From an uncultured Armatimonadota bacterium (GTDB lineage Bacteria; Armatimonadota; Fimbriimonadia; Fimbriimonadales; Fimbriimonadaceae), in contig CAIYLG010000021.1 in assembly GCA_903927025.1 (NCBI GenBank), positions 62,001 to 126,000 on the forward strand: a DNA stretch of 64,000 nt, read 5' to 3'. The notes beneath the pieces were generated by a model that saw nothing but the letters and a program-made list of their open reading frames with translations, was not told the origin of the DNA and did no database searches. Of this stretch, positions 54,080 to 63,434 are shown piece by piece (position 1 is the stretch's first letter; each line of letters begins with the position of its first letter). A program made the position numbers and the translations under genes.

Positions 54080-55531
54080 ATGAACGCCGTTGGACTTTTG
54101 CTGATCGCCATGCGGCTGCTCGCTCCCCAAGCTTCCGCTGCAGTTAGGCTGCAGGCATTTGTGGATGCGCTGAATACGGGCAAGAAAGACGCCGTCAAGA
54201 GCTACCTAATGCGGGCTTTTAAGCCAGAACTGGCAACTGACGATTTTGCGGGTCGGATTGTCCAGTTGGCACGAATCGGAATCCCCGTCCATCTCGGCAA
54301 AGTCTTGACGGATCAGGCAACCATTGCCATCGCAGAGATTCGCGCTTCAAACGGTGATCCGTACGAAATCAAAATGACATTCGAGGTTGGGGAGCCGTAT
54401 CGGGCCACGTCCGTCCTCATCGGCGGGCCAGGCAGCCAGAGCAAGCCGCCCAAGCAAGTGGACCACTGGAAAGACCTAACTGATCTCCTCCAGCAGATAA
54501 AGGAAGACTCAGGCGTCCCCGCTCTCGGAATCGCTGTCTCCGCAAACGGCAAAATCGAGTCAGCCGTTGTCGGCAAGCGTGATGTCAACCAACTAGATGC
54601 AACCATGCTAACGGACCGTTGGCTGATCGGGTCCATCACGAAGTCAATGACAGCCACGATGATCGCACGGCTCGTCGACAGCGGTGTGCTTAAGTGGGAT
54701 ACAACCATCGGCCAAATCTTCCCTAGGATGCCGATGCGCGAAGAATATCGCGACATCACCCTGCTCCAGCTGCTCCAGCATCGGTCTGGCGTCCAGCAGG
54801 ATCGATATGTCACTTCCGCATTCCTGAACCAAGCGGCTGGACCCGTCACAGAATTCACAAAGATGCGGGACCACTACGCCCAGTTCACCCTCAACCGCCC
54901 GCCACTTTTTGCGCCAGGCACGAAAATGGCCTACTCAAACGCTGGCTACAGCATTGCCGGACACATGGCAGAAGTAGCCACGGGCAAGCCCTACGAAACC
55001 TTGATGCGAGAGCTCGTTTTTGATCCGCTGGGAATGACCTCTGCCAGATTCGGCGTGCCTGGTTCGCCAGGAAACCCCGGTGCAAGAGGGCAGTTGAACG
55101 GCCACGTCGTCGCGAACGCGGGCCCCCAAACCAGGGTAATGGATGAGCCGCAGCTCGTCGGAATTCAGGCGCCAGCAGGACTGGGAATGGGGACAACGTT
55201 GGAGGACCTATTGAAGTTCGCCCAGTTCCACCTAGCTGGGCTCAGGCGCACCCAAACGCTGGTGAGCGCCAAGAACTTTGCGGTCCTCCATGACCCCGCA
55301 GACAAGTCCCCTGGGGCGTACAAGTACGCTTGTGGATGGGTCATAGAAGACGCCCTTACCCCCGACACTTTCCACGGCCACAACGGATCAGATGGAACCT
55401 TCTACGCCGAGATAGCCATTTGGCCAAAACGAAATCTTGCCGCAGTCTCCATCACGAACATCGGAAGCAAGGAATCTCCAAGTCCGCCGCTCCAGGCGAT
55501 TCTCTCGGTCTATCGGCAGATCATCAAGTAA
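54080..55531 (+). CDS. Beta-lactamase-fold serine hydrolase (class C/esterase-like), secreted
   Basis: This 483-residue protein has a signal peptide (GLLLIAMRLLAPQASA). An N-terminal domain of about 110 residues (AFVDALNTGKKDAVKSYL, EIKMTFEVGEPYRATSVLIG) looks NTF2-like. The catalytic beta-lactamase domain has WLIGSITKSMTA with the Ser-X-X-Lys motif (S185, K188), MAYSNAGYSIAG with Tyr-Ser-Asn (Y284-N286), and FHGHNGSDGTF near the C-terminus in place of Lys-Thr-Gly. The family includes class C beta-lactamases, D,D-peptidases and esterases. Homologues with this architecture mostly act as esterases or peptidases, so antibiotic resistance should not be assumed. Confidence 0.85.
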   Translation: MNAVGLLLIAMRLLAPQASAAVRLQAFVDALNTGKKDAVKSYLMRAFKPELATDDFAGRIVQLARIGIPVHLGKVLTDQATIAIAEIRASNGDPYEIKMTFEVGEPYRATSVLIGGPGSQSKPPKQVDHWKDLTDLLQQIKEDSGVPALGIAVSANGKIESAVVGKRDVNQLDATMLTDRWLIGSITKSMTATMIARLVDSGVLKWDTTIGQIFPRMPMREEYRDITLLQLLQHRSGVQQDRYVTSAFLNQAAGPVTEFTKMRDHYAQFTLNRPPLFAPGTKMAYSNAGYSIAGHMAEVATGKPYETLMRELVFDPLGMTSARFGVPGSPGNPGARGQLNGHVVANAGPQTRVMDEPQLVGIQAPAGLGMGTTLEDLLKFAQFHLAGLRRTQTLVSAKNFAVLHDPADKSPGAYKYACGWVIEDALTPDTFHGHNGSDGTFYAEIAIWPKRNLAAVSITNIGSKESPSPPLQAILSVYRQIIK

Positions 55532-55549
55532 TCTGCACCTCCAACCGCT

Positions 55550-56809
55550 TTGACCAACAGCTTCCGCTTTATCCACGCCGCCGATATTCACCTTGACAGC
55601 CCACTTCTGGGGCTCGAGGAGTTTGAGGATGCCCCGGTTGACCAAATTCGAGAAGCCACCCGAAAGGCTGTGGTCCGACTAGTCGACCTCTGCCTCGACG
55701 AAAAGGCAGCTTTCCTTCTCATTGCCGGGGATGTCTATGACGGTGATTGGAAGTCGATGGCAACCGGCCGATTCTTTGCCGCACAAATGGGGCGATTGAC
55801 GTCGGCAGGAGTTCCGGTTTTCATGATTAAGGGAAATCATGATGCGGCTAGCCAAGTGTCCAAGGAAGTACGGCTCCCGGATGTACACACATTTGACACG
55901 AAGCGCCCCGAAACGGTTGAGCTCTTGGACTTTGATGTCGCAATTCACGGTCAAAGCTATGCAACCCGAGAAGTCACCGACAACATCGCGCTCAAGTACC
56001 CGCCTGCCGTGCCGGGCAAGCTCAACATTGGGATGCTTCACACATCTGCATCTTCCGGTGGCAATCTCCACGCGCCCTATGCTCCCTGCACCGTCGAGCA
56101 GCTTGTTGGCAAGGGCTACGACTACTGGGCGCTTGGTCATGTTCATCAGCGAGAGGTTCTCTATACCGATCCCCACATCATCTTCCCCGGGAATATCCAA
56201 GGAAGACATATTCGCGAACCAGCGCCAGAAGGCAAAGGCGTCACTCTCGTCGAAGTCCAGCACGGCTCGATTGCTGATGTTCGCCATATTGCCCTAGACA
56301 CGGTTCGGTGGTCCCAGATTGAGGTGGACGCAACGGGACTGGAGAGTGCAGAGGAAGCGATCATCCTGATCAATCGCCAGGTCTTGAACGCCGTTCGTGA
56401 ATGTCCAGACTGCCTGCTCGCAACTCGAATTATCGTCTCAGGTGAATGTCTGGCAAGCCTTCAAATCCAACGCGATCCAGCAAGCTTTGACACAAGCGTT
56501 CGAGCCTATGTTCAGGATCAATCCGATAGCATTTGGATCGAAGAAATCCAGGTCCGCACCACTTACCCCGACCTTTCCACGGTTGCCGCAGACCAAGGTG
56601 CGCTTGCTGATCTCCTCGAGTTCGTCCGCAACTCCGCGGACAGGCTAGAGGAACCACAGAAGCGTCTCTCCTCCCTCGTATCAAAGCTGGAACTGTCCGC
56701 TCCCGGCCTTGTTTCTGAGTTGGACCTCCAACAGCCTGATCTCCTCGCGTCACTTCTGGTCGAAGCGGAAACACTGATCCTCTCACTGGCCTCGGAGGAG
56801 AGCGTATGA
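55550..56809 (+). CDS. Metallophosphoesterase of the SbcD/YhaO DNA-repair family
   Basis: The 419-residue protein begins at TTG 55550, with no ribosome site visible. It has the calcineurin-like nuclease motifs: RFIHAADIHLDSPLLGL (Asp, His), LIAGDVYDGDW (Gly-Asp-x-x-Asp), MIKGNHDAAS (Gly-Asn-His-Asp/Glu), HTSASS and YWALGHVHQREVL (Gly-His-x-His). From residue about 240 a capping domain follows. The pair with the downstream ATPase matches YhaO-YhaN of Firmicutes or SbcDC/Mre11-Rad50, which process DNA ends and hairpins. Its stop overlaps the ATPase ATG by 4 nt. Confidence 0.88.
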   Translation: MTNSFRFIHAADIHLDSPLLGLEEFEDAPVDQIREATRKAVVRLVDLCLDEKAAFLLIAGDVYDGDWKSMATGRFFAAQMGRLTSAGVPVFMIKGNHDAASQVSKEVRLPDVHTFDTKRPETVELLDFDVAIHGQSYATREVTDNIALKYPPAVPGKLNIGMLHTSASSGGNLHAPYAPCTVEQLVGKGYDYWALGHVHQREVLYTDPHIIFPGNIQGRHIREPAPEGKGVTLVEVQHGSIADVRHIALDTVRWSQIEVDATGLESAEEAIILINRQVLNAVRECPDCLLATRIIVSGECLASLQIQRDPASFDTSVRAYVQDQSDSIWIEEIQVRTTYPDLSTVAADQGALADLLEFVRNSADRLEEPQKRLSSLVSKLELSAPGLVSELDLQQPDLLASLLVEAETLILSLASEESV

Positions 56810-59800
56810 GAATTCGCCGACTCTTCCTCACCTCGTACGGGCCCTTTACGGGCAAAGAGTTGGACTGGGATGCACCGCCTGGCACCGTCCACATCGTTTT
56901 CGGGGAGAATGAAGCCGGAAAAAGCTCTTCCCTCCGGGCACTTCAAAGCTTGTGCTTCGGAATCGAAGAGAGGTCCACAGACAACCATCTCCACCCCTAT
57001 GACCAAATGCTTGTAGGAGCGGATATGGTCATGGACAGCGGTGAGAGTCAGACCTTCTATCGGAAGAAGGGAAGGAAGAACACTTTGGTCGATGCCGAAA
57101 GCAAGGTGATCCCAGATCAAGAGTTGGATCGCTACCTCTGTGGTGTTGGCGAAGAAGGTTTCAGGTCACTCTATTATCTGGGATATGGTCGTCTGCTGGA
57201 GGGCGCAGAGGATCTGCTCAAAGAGAACGGTGAGCTCGGCCGCCTCCTCGCCGAGGCACGATCGGATAAGAGTCTAAAGCGGATTCAGTCACTCTTGGCC
57301 GATCGTGCAAGCAGCCTGTTCAAGGGGACCGCACGTGCCAACGCAGTGATTGATAAAGCACTGATCGAATATGTCGATGCGCGCAAGCCACTCAAGAAGG
57401 GTGACCTCACTCGATACGCCGAAGTGAATCATGAATTGGACGTATTGAAGACAGACCGATCCTTAAAAGAGGAGTGGCGCGAGCAACTAACATCCGAATC
57501 TAGAAGACTTCAGCGATCCTTAGCATCCATTGCGCCGGTCAGGAAACTACGACGCACCATGGCTGAGCTCAACTCACTTGACCCGGTACTGACAATCAGC
57601 ACTTCCCAAGTAACTCGCTTCAGAGAAGCGATGGAGCAGTCTTCCAAAGCACAGCTGGAATTGGATGCGGTGAAGGCGGAAATCACTTGGGCAACTCAAC
57701 AGATATCGGCGAATGCTTATGATCGAAGCCTTGTGGAGCACGAAAGCGAGATACAGAACCTCCTGCAACAGGTCTCACAAATCACAAGTCACCTTAGAGA
57801 CATCCCGCAGCGCACCGCAGAAGCTGAGGCAGACAGGCTGAATGTTAGGAACGTGCTTGCCCGCTTCTGGCCAGAAGAAGGCTTTGAAGCAGCAGCGCTT
57901 CCGTATGAGGGCGCCCAGCAAAGAATCAGTGCCCTAGCAAGTGAGAAACTCCAACTAGAAGCGAATTTCAAAGCCGAATCAAACTCTCGCAGCGAAGCGA
58001 AGAGTCGACGGTTGGCTTCCGAATCAGCGCTCTCAAACATATCGAGCCAAAAGGTATCTCCAGAACTGCGAGCGTCTCTGCGAACAGCGCGAGCTGTGGT
58101 GAATCTTGAAACGACACTAAACCAACATGAGAGTGAAATCAAGCGGCTCACGGCAGAGATCAATAACCTCAAATCCAGACTGGGCGGTGGAAACATCGAT
58201 TTGGATTTATTCCTCGCAAAGCAGGTGCCTGGTGAAGAGGCAGTTAAGATTGCCCATCAGGATCTGCTGGGCTGCGATCAGAAGCTCGGACAGTTGCGCA
58301 CCAACTTAAATGAATCAGAAAATGAGCTTCTAGAAGCAGAGTCTGAGCGGGAGCAGCTGCTCTCTGCCGGCGAAGTCCCGACCGTGGCACAACTCCTGTC
58401 AGCCAGACTTCAGCGTGACCATACATGGGCAACGCTGAAGTCGTCTCTGCGGGGAGATTTAGCCGTAAAGCCAGCGCCTGAGCTCCCGAATCAATTCGAG
58501 GCGGAACTTCAAGAATCAGATCTGCTCTCGGACAAGCTCAGACAGGAAAGTGACCGTGCTGCGGTACTTGCCGCACTCGATTCTAAGATGGGACAAGTGC
58601 GAGCGAAGCGTGATCAGCTCATCTCACGAGTCGTCACTACGCAGTCCGAGCGCGATGCAATTTGGCAAGAATGGTGTCGGCGCTGGAAAGATCAGGGGAT
58701 CGAACCGGATCCGCCTGCTGCGATGCTGGATTGGCTCAGATCGTTTGGAGATCTCGACAAAGCGGCTCGAACCCTGCAAGGGCATCAACAAGAAGCTGAC
58801 AGATGCTCGAAGGCGATCCAGGAAGCCAAACTCAACCTTGCCAGCCACCTTGGGGAGCTGCCACAGCAGCCATTGGCTGCCCTTATTTCGTTTGGGGATC
58901 AGATTGAGAATGCCTCCATCAAGGCCGATGGTCAATCTCAGACCCTCACCTCTCAAATTCGGTCTGACGAACTGGTGGAGCAGGCAGCCGAATCCCAACT
59001 GCAGCAAATACAAGAGCAGCTTCTCCAATGGAAACAGAAGTGGAGGGCGGAGATGTCCGCCTTGTCCCTGCCTCTGGAAACAGCCACTTCAACCGCGGTT
59101 GACGCTGTAGATGCACTGGGTAAAGCCAGGACATGGATCATAACTGCAAAAAGCACTGAAGATCGAGTCGACAAAATGCAGCGGGACATCAACAAGTTCG
59201 AGTCAAGTCTCGCCGAAGTTGTCGCCAAGGTCGCCCCTGATCTCTTGAGTCTCAGTCCCGTGGACGCCGCAAGACAGCTTCAATCCCGGCTCGAAACGGC
59301 GAAAACTGCTGCCGCCACCGTCAACACTCATGAACTAAATTTGGTGAGAGCCACCACCACCGCAGCTAAAGCTCAGACGGAACTTAATACCGCCGCTCTG
59401 ACTCTAGGTGAGATCCTCCAGCAGACCGACCTTGAGACAACTGAAGAGTTGGGGTCAGCGATCGCGACTTGTGCTCGCGCCGCTGAACTCAGTCTTGAGG
59501 CAGAATCGTCCCGACTCGATTTGCAGGTCCAGCTAAACGGTGAAGACATAGACTCCTGGATAGAAACCATCGCCGAAATGGACGAGCCCACCGTTCGACA
59601 GCAAATTGAGGAAATCTCAGGAAGCATCCGTACAATCAACGCCGAACTCGCTCACCTCAACCAGGAAATGGGAGTCAAGCAAGCTGAACTGACCGCGCTG
59701 GATTCAGACAGCTCCCTCATCGCAACACAATACAAAGCTGAATCGGCCTTGGCAAGGGTCAAGGCAAGCGTGCGCCCCTATCTGGTCTCAATGCTGGCTG

Positions 59801-60270
59801 AGAACCTGATACGCGCCCAAATGGAGGAATACCGAAAAGCCAACCAAGGGCCCATTCTCCGAAAAGCAAGTGAGATCTTCGAGGCGCTGACAAATAGTTC
59901 GTTTACCGAACTAACTGCTGAACTCGATGAAAAGGACCAAGTTGTCCTGATTGCCGTTCGCTACAACTCGACCAAGAAGGCGACTGAGAGACTTCGAGTC
60001 GACGCCCTAAGTTCGGCAACCCGCGTTGGACTCTACTTAGCGCTGCGTCTCGCCTGCATCTATCATCAGGTTGACCGCCATGAAGGAGTCCCATTCGTCG
60101 CCGACGACATCCTCCTCGACTTCGACGACGCACGCGCCCGCAAGGTCCTCGGTGAACTCGGAAAGCTCTCTGAGAGAACCCAAGTGGTGATGTTCACCCA
60201 CCATCAGCACCTCGTCCAAATCGCCCAAGAAGTCCTGGGCGACCGATGCCGCGTACAGTCACTAGCTTAG
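56806..60270 (+). CDS. SbcC/YhaN-like AAA ATPase (SMC-type coiled-coil protein)
   Basis: The 1154-residue protein has Walker A in VFGENEAGKSSSLRA (residues 32-45). Long heptad-rich stretches run from about 230 to 1000, forming two coiled-coil arms. A C-terminal ATPase lobe begins LRVDALSSATRVGLYLALRLA (the ABC-type signature region) and has Walker B VPFVADDILLDFDDARA (from residue 1095) and the switch-like MFTHHQHL. This is the YhaN/Rad50-like layout without an obvious zinc hook Cys-X-X-Cys. ATP-driven clamping would deliver DNA ends to the nuclease encoded just upstream (4-nt overlap). The hairpin element at 60285 follows the stop. Confidence 0.88.
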   Translation: MRIRRLFLTSYGPFTGKELDWDAPPGTVHIVFGENEAGKSSSLRALQSLCFGIEERSTDNHLHPYDQMLVGADMVMDSGESQTFYRKKGRKNTLVDAESKVIPDQELDRYLCGVGEEGFRSLYYLGYGRLLEGAEDLLKENGELGRLLAEARSDKSLKRIQSLLADRASSLFKGTARANAVIDKALIEYVDARKPLKKGDLTRYAEVNHELDVLKTDRSLKEEWREQLTSESRRLQRSLASIAPVRKLRRTMAELNSLDPVLTISTSQVTRFREAMEQSSKAQLELDAVKAEITWATQQISANAYDRSLVEHESEIQNLLQQVSQITSHLRDIPQRTAEAEADRLNVRNVLARFWPEEGFEAAALPYEGAQQRISALASEKLQLEANFKAESNSRSEAKSRRLASESALSNISSQKVSPELRASLRTARAVVNLETTLNQHESEIKRLTAEINNLKSRLGGGNIDLDLFLAKQVPGEEAVKIAHQDLLGCDQKLGQLRTNLNESENELLEAESEREQLLSAGEVPTVAQLLSARLQRDHTWATLKSSLRGDLAVKPAPELPNQFEAELQESDLLSDKLRQESDRAAVLAALDSKMGQVRAKRDQLISRVVTTQSERDAIWQEWCRRWKDQGIEPDPPAAMLDWLRSFGDLDKAARTLQGHQQEADRCSKAIQEAKLNLASHLGELPQQPLAALISFGDQIENASIKADGQSQTLTSQIRSDELVEQAAESQLQQIQEQLLQWKQKWRAEMSALSLPLETATSTAVDAVDALGKARTWIITAKSTEDRVDKMQRDINKFESSLAEVVAKVAPDLLSLSPVDAARQLQSRLETAKTAAATVNTHELNLVRATTTAAKAQTELNTAALTLGEILQQTDLETTEELGSAIATCARAAELSLEAESSRLDLQVQLNGEDIDSWIETIAEMDEPTVRQQIEEISGSIRTINAELAHLNQEMGVKQAELTALDSDSSLIATQYKAESALARVKASVRPYLVSMLAENLIRAQMEEYRKANQGPILRKASEIFEALTNSSFTELTAELDEKDQVVLIAVRYNSTKKATERLRVDALSSATRVGLYLALRLACIYHQVDRHEGVPFVADDILLDFDDARARKVLGELGKLSERTQVVMFTHHQHLVQIAQEVLGDRCRVQSLA

Positions 60271-60557
60271 CCCTTTCAATTCACCTCCATCCCCCGCCTT
60301 CCTTCCGCTCAACGGGAGGAAGGCGGGGGATGGAGAGCCGGCGCGTTCAGCGCCGGACGCATACGACCAATTTACAGATGCTCAAACTACAAGCCCTTGG
60401 CATGCAACCGGCCCTGAACGACCCGGCTCTCGATCCCTAGTCCTTGCCTCTCGCCGAGGCGAAAGGAAGGGAACAGTTGATTGGAATGTAGAGATTTAGT
60501 TGCCCTATTCACGGCAATCGAGCCCATATAGTCTTCCATATGAGTAGTCAATACAAA
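60271..60557. other. Intergenic region with a long double hairpin
   Basis: This 287-nt gap between convergent genes contains the element at 60285-60356 and otherwise no convincing gene. The open frame covering 60246-60440 overlaps the ATPase stop and the hairpin and looks fortuitous. Confidence 0.5.
60285..60356. repeat. Long double-hairpin element after the SbcC-like gene
   Basis: A 23-bp stem pairs 60285-60307 (CTCCATCCCCCGCCTTCC and on) with 60313-60335. It has one G-T wobble and a CTCAA loop. A second stem, CCGGCGC (60338-60344) with GCGCCGG (60350-60356), follows at once. The architecture repeats that of 34855-34907. It can stop transcription as a hairpin but has no T-tract; a dispersed repeat is more likely. 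Confidence 0.65.
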
Positions 60558-61961
60558 TCATAGCTTTTTCAAACTACCGCGTGGAACACGCGGTGGATAG
60601 GCGGCACCCACGTCATATCCCTTCTCTTCATTCGAACCATTAGCTTCCGACAGCAGAACCCCGTGATGATCCGTGCGCGTCGGACCAACACTGTAGACAC
60701 GGAACTTCCCGCCACTGTTCAAGACAGTCAAAGGCTTGCCCGTAAAGGGATCAATCCACTTGCCAGGAATGTCGCTGATCTTCTTTGGAAGGTTCTTATC
60801 GCTCGGCGTCGATTCGAGTGCCGTCAGCAGCGCTTCCATTGACTGTGTTTCTGCGGTTGACTTCTTTACAGCGATACCCGCCTGTTTGAAGACCGGAAAC
60901 AGAATGGACTCCAGTACATAACTGGCAAGGTGCTTGTTGGCCAGCGAGGTCGCGAGTTCATCCATCTTGTTCCCCAGCTTCTCCGGATCGGTTGCGTATT
61001 CATCCATCGCTGGCTTTAGCGACGTATAGGCCTGTAAGTGTCGAGTCATAAAGGCTCGCTCGGTTCGATCCTCGGGCATCCCTCCCCGAATAGCAATTTT
61101 CGGATCAAGCGGCTTAAAGGCGGTTTCCGTTTGATTCGATAGCGCCTGCACTCCACCGATCAGCTTCAAATTGCGTATCGTGGCAACCCCCATGAAGGCC
61201 TCGCCCTCCAGGGCATCATTGAACCGAAATTGTGCGCTCCCCTTCAGTAGGGCATTGAGGTCTCGAAGGCGTGATGGCTGGTGACGAAACACCGTCGCAC
61301 ATATTTCGAGTCGACGAAAAATGATCGAACGGCAGGCGATCTGAACAAGCGTATTGATGACCGTCGGCTCTTGTCCTACAAGGTCAGCAATCCTCCATCC
61401 CGCCTTAAGGTCCCGAATAGCACTGGCGGACTGACCAGACTTCGCTTCAAGTTCTGCCCGGAAAGCCAATCCCTTCACCAACGCCTTGATGTGCGCCAAC
61501 TCAGGAAACAGCATGTACGATCCCAGGTCATAGTCCTTGTCGTAACTGAGCTTGGGCTTCTTTGATGCCTCTACTGCTAGATCAAGCCCCTTGTTAAAAG
61601 GCTTGAGCGCTGAAGCAACCTCTGGGAGCGAACTAACCTCCAAGTCACTGATCAGACCCTTGGACACAGAGTTAAACGTCTTTTCGTCAAACTCCGAAAA
61701 TGCATTATTCAGGCCATCTTTCGCGTTCAGGTTTGGTGAGATGGGCAGATCCTTTCGCACCTCTTTAGCCTCCCAAGGCAGGCCGGCAGCACGATAAGCG
61801 GCCAGTGCTCCGTCTGCCTCCCGATCCGCTTTGCCAATGTCGTCAAGGCTAGACAGCAGGCCGATGACGCCAAGCCCGCCTAGCCCAATCACAACAATTG
61901 CGGCGACAACACAGCCGGTCACAAACCGGGGGGCTCTAGGGATGCTGGAGGATTCTCGCAT
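60558..61961 (-). CDS. Membrane-anchored protein of an unnamed paralogous family, copy 1
   Basis: The 467-residue product has one N-terminal membrane helix (FVTGCVVAAIVVIGLGGLGVIGLL), so it is probably anchored facing outward. A helical middle follows (YRAAGLPWEAKEVRKDLP, FRAELEAKSGQSASAIRDLKAGWRIADLVGQEP, LVQIACRSIIFRRLE). The C-terminal segment KWIDPFTGKPLTVLNSGGKFRVYSVGPTRTDHHG is often seen in planctomycete and armatimonad hypothetical proteins. Function is unknown. It is a paralogue of the next gene upstream, with the same order of motifs, and is co-transcribed with it (27-nt gap). GAGG lies about 11 nt before ATG 61961. Confidence 0.7.
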   Translation of the reverse strand: MRESSSIPRAPRFVTGCVVAAIVVIGLGGLGVIGLLSSLDDIGKADREADGALAAYRAAGLPWEAKEVRKDLPISPNLNAKDGLNNAFSEFDEKTFNSVSKGLISDLEVSSLPEVASALKPFNKGLDLAVEASKKPKLSYDKDYDLGSYMLFPELAHIKALVKGLAFRAELEAKSGQSASAIRDLKAGWRIADLVGQEPTVINTLVQIACRSIIFRRLEICATVFRHQPSRLRDLNALLKGSAQFRFNDALEGEAFMGVATIRNLKLIGGVQALSNQTETAFKPLDPKIAIRGGMPEDRTERAFMTRHLQAYTSLKPAMDEYATDPEKLGNKMDELATSLANKHLASYVLESILFPVFKQAGIAVKKSTAETQSMEALLTALESTPSDKNLPKKISDIPGKWIDPFTGKPLTVLNSGGKFRVYSVGPTRTDHHGVLLSEANGSNEEKGYDVGAAYPPRVPRGSLKKL

Positions 61962-61988
61962 AGGGTTTCAACCTCAATCAGGAACCAA

Positions 61989-63353
61989 TCAACGCTGCGC
62001 TCGCGGCGGATAGGCCGCTCCAATATCAAAGTCGTGAATGGAAAACATCTTCATTTCGGACTGAAACACTCCGTGATGATCTTTTCGCGTTTCACCAAAA
62101 CTGTAGATGCGAAACTTGCCCGGTTCGTTCAGGACATGCATCGATTTTCCAGTAAACGGGTCGATCCAGTTCCCCGGAATTTGAGTTATCGACGTCGGCA
62201 GGCTGCGGTCATCCCGGCTTCGCGCAAGTGCAGTCAACATCGCCTCCATCGCAAGTGTCTCGGCGTCGGACTTTTCAAGGACCGTACGAGCCTGGCTAAA
62301 CACCGGGAAGAGGATCACCTCCAGCATGTAGCTGGCCGACTTCTTATTGGCGAGGTCGTCGTAGACGCTGTCAAGCGCCTTGCCGACGGCTTCCGTTCCC
62401 ATTTCATTCTGTTTGGCCCGTGTGGCCACCGCAGTCCATGCCTGAAGGTGCCGCACGAGAAACGCATTCTCGGTCGGGTCCTTAGGTGCTCCCTCTCGGA
62501 CCAGCTTCTTCGGGTCGATGGGCTTCACCTGATTGCTCTCGGGATCTTCAAGTCCCTTGAGTCCTCCCAACTCCTTGAGATTCCGGATCGTTGAAATCCC
62601 ACAGTACGCTTCCCCACTCAGAGTAAAGGCGAGATCAAGGTGATCGTGCTCCTGAAGGATCGACTTGAGCATCATCAGATCTCTCGGGTTGTGCCTAAGA
62701 GGCAGCGCGCATCGTTCGACGCTGCGGATGACGATCGCACGACAGGCAATTTGGATAAGCGCATCGAGCAGCAACGGCTCTTGACCCAAAAAGTTGGAGA
62801 TCCGCCATGCCGCTCGAACATCACGCACGCAAGCCGCACGGTCCCCTCGGCGACTTTCGAATAGGGCCCGGTAGCTCAAACACTTCACGAGATCCTTTAA
62901 GGCGGATTCATCCGTGAATCGAATTGCGGTCCCTTGATCGTAGTCGTGGCCAAAGTCCGCCTTGGGGCGACTCGATGCCGCCACGGCATCCATAAGCGCA
63001 GACGAATAGCGACGGAACGGGTCTCCCACAACCCCTGACGCCTTCCCAGAGATTTCACGCTGAAGTACGAGGGACTCCTTCTTGAACTTAGCCGAATCAA
63101 ACTTCCGAATAGCAGACCGCAGTAGAGTCGCGGCGTTGTCTTTGGTGGAAACAGGCCGATCGCGGCGAACCTCGGCTGCCGTCCACGGAAGCCCAGTCGC
63201 TCGGTAGGCGCGAATCGCATCCGCAGACTGCCGGTTCGCAAGGGCGATGTCATCATCCACACTTCCCTGAGCGTGGCCGATCAACCCCATCGAAGCGAGG
63301 GCTAGGGCCAAGAGGCAACTGGTTGATCGAATAGGGGGAAGATATTCACGCAT
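61989..63353 (-). CDS. Secreted protein of the same unnamed paralogous family, copy 2
   Basis: From ATG 63353 the product has 454 residues and a signal peptide (TSCLLALALASMGLIGHAQG). It shares with its neighbour YRATGLPWTAAEVRRDRP, CVRDVRAAWRISNFLGQEP, LIQIACRAIVIRSVERCA, AYCGISTIRNLKELGGLKGL, SYMLEVILFPVFSQA and NWIDPFTGKSMHVLNEPGKFRIYSFGETRKDHHG. The two copies evidently arose by tandem duplication, one keeping a membrane anchor and this one a cleavable-looking signal. The longer frame to 63422 adds residues that do not look like a signal peptide. No ribosome site is obvious. Confidence 0.7.
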   Translation of the reverse strand: MREYLPPIRSTSCLLALALASMGLIGHAQGSVDDDIALANRQSADAIRAYRATGLPWTAAEVRRDRPVSTKDNAATLLRSAIRKFDSAKFKKESLVLQREISGKASGVVGDPFRRYSSALMDAVAASSRPKADFGHDYDQGTAIRFTDESALKDLVKCLSYRALFESRRGDRAACVRDVRAAWRISNFLGQEPLLLDALIQIACRAIVIRSVERCALPLRHNPRDLMMLKSILQEHDHLDLAFTLSGEAYCGISTIRNLKELGGLKGLEDPESNQVKPIDPKKLVREGAPKDPTENAFLVRHLQAWTAVATRAKQNEMGTEAVGKALDSVYDDLANKKSASYMLEVILFPVFSQARTVLEKSDAETLAMEAMLTALARSRDDRSLPTSITQIPGNWIDPFTGKSMHVLNEPGKFRIYSFGETRKDHHGVFQSEMKMFSIHDFDIGAAYPPRAQR

Positions 63354-63434
63354 GGGTCGTCTACAGGTGTCCCATCTTAACGCAATCCCACCATCCTTAC
63401 CAAACGGGTCAAAAGGGAGCAAAATTACTAAGGC

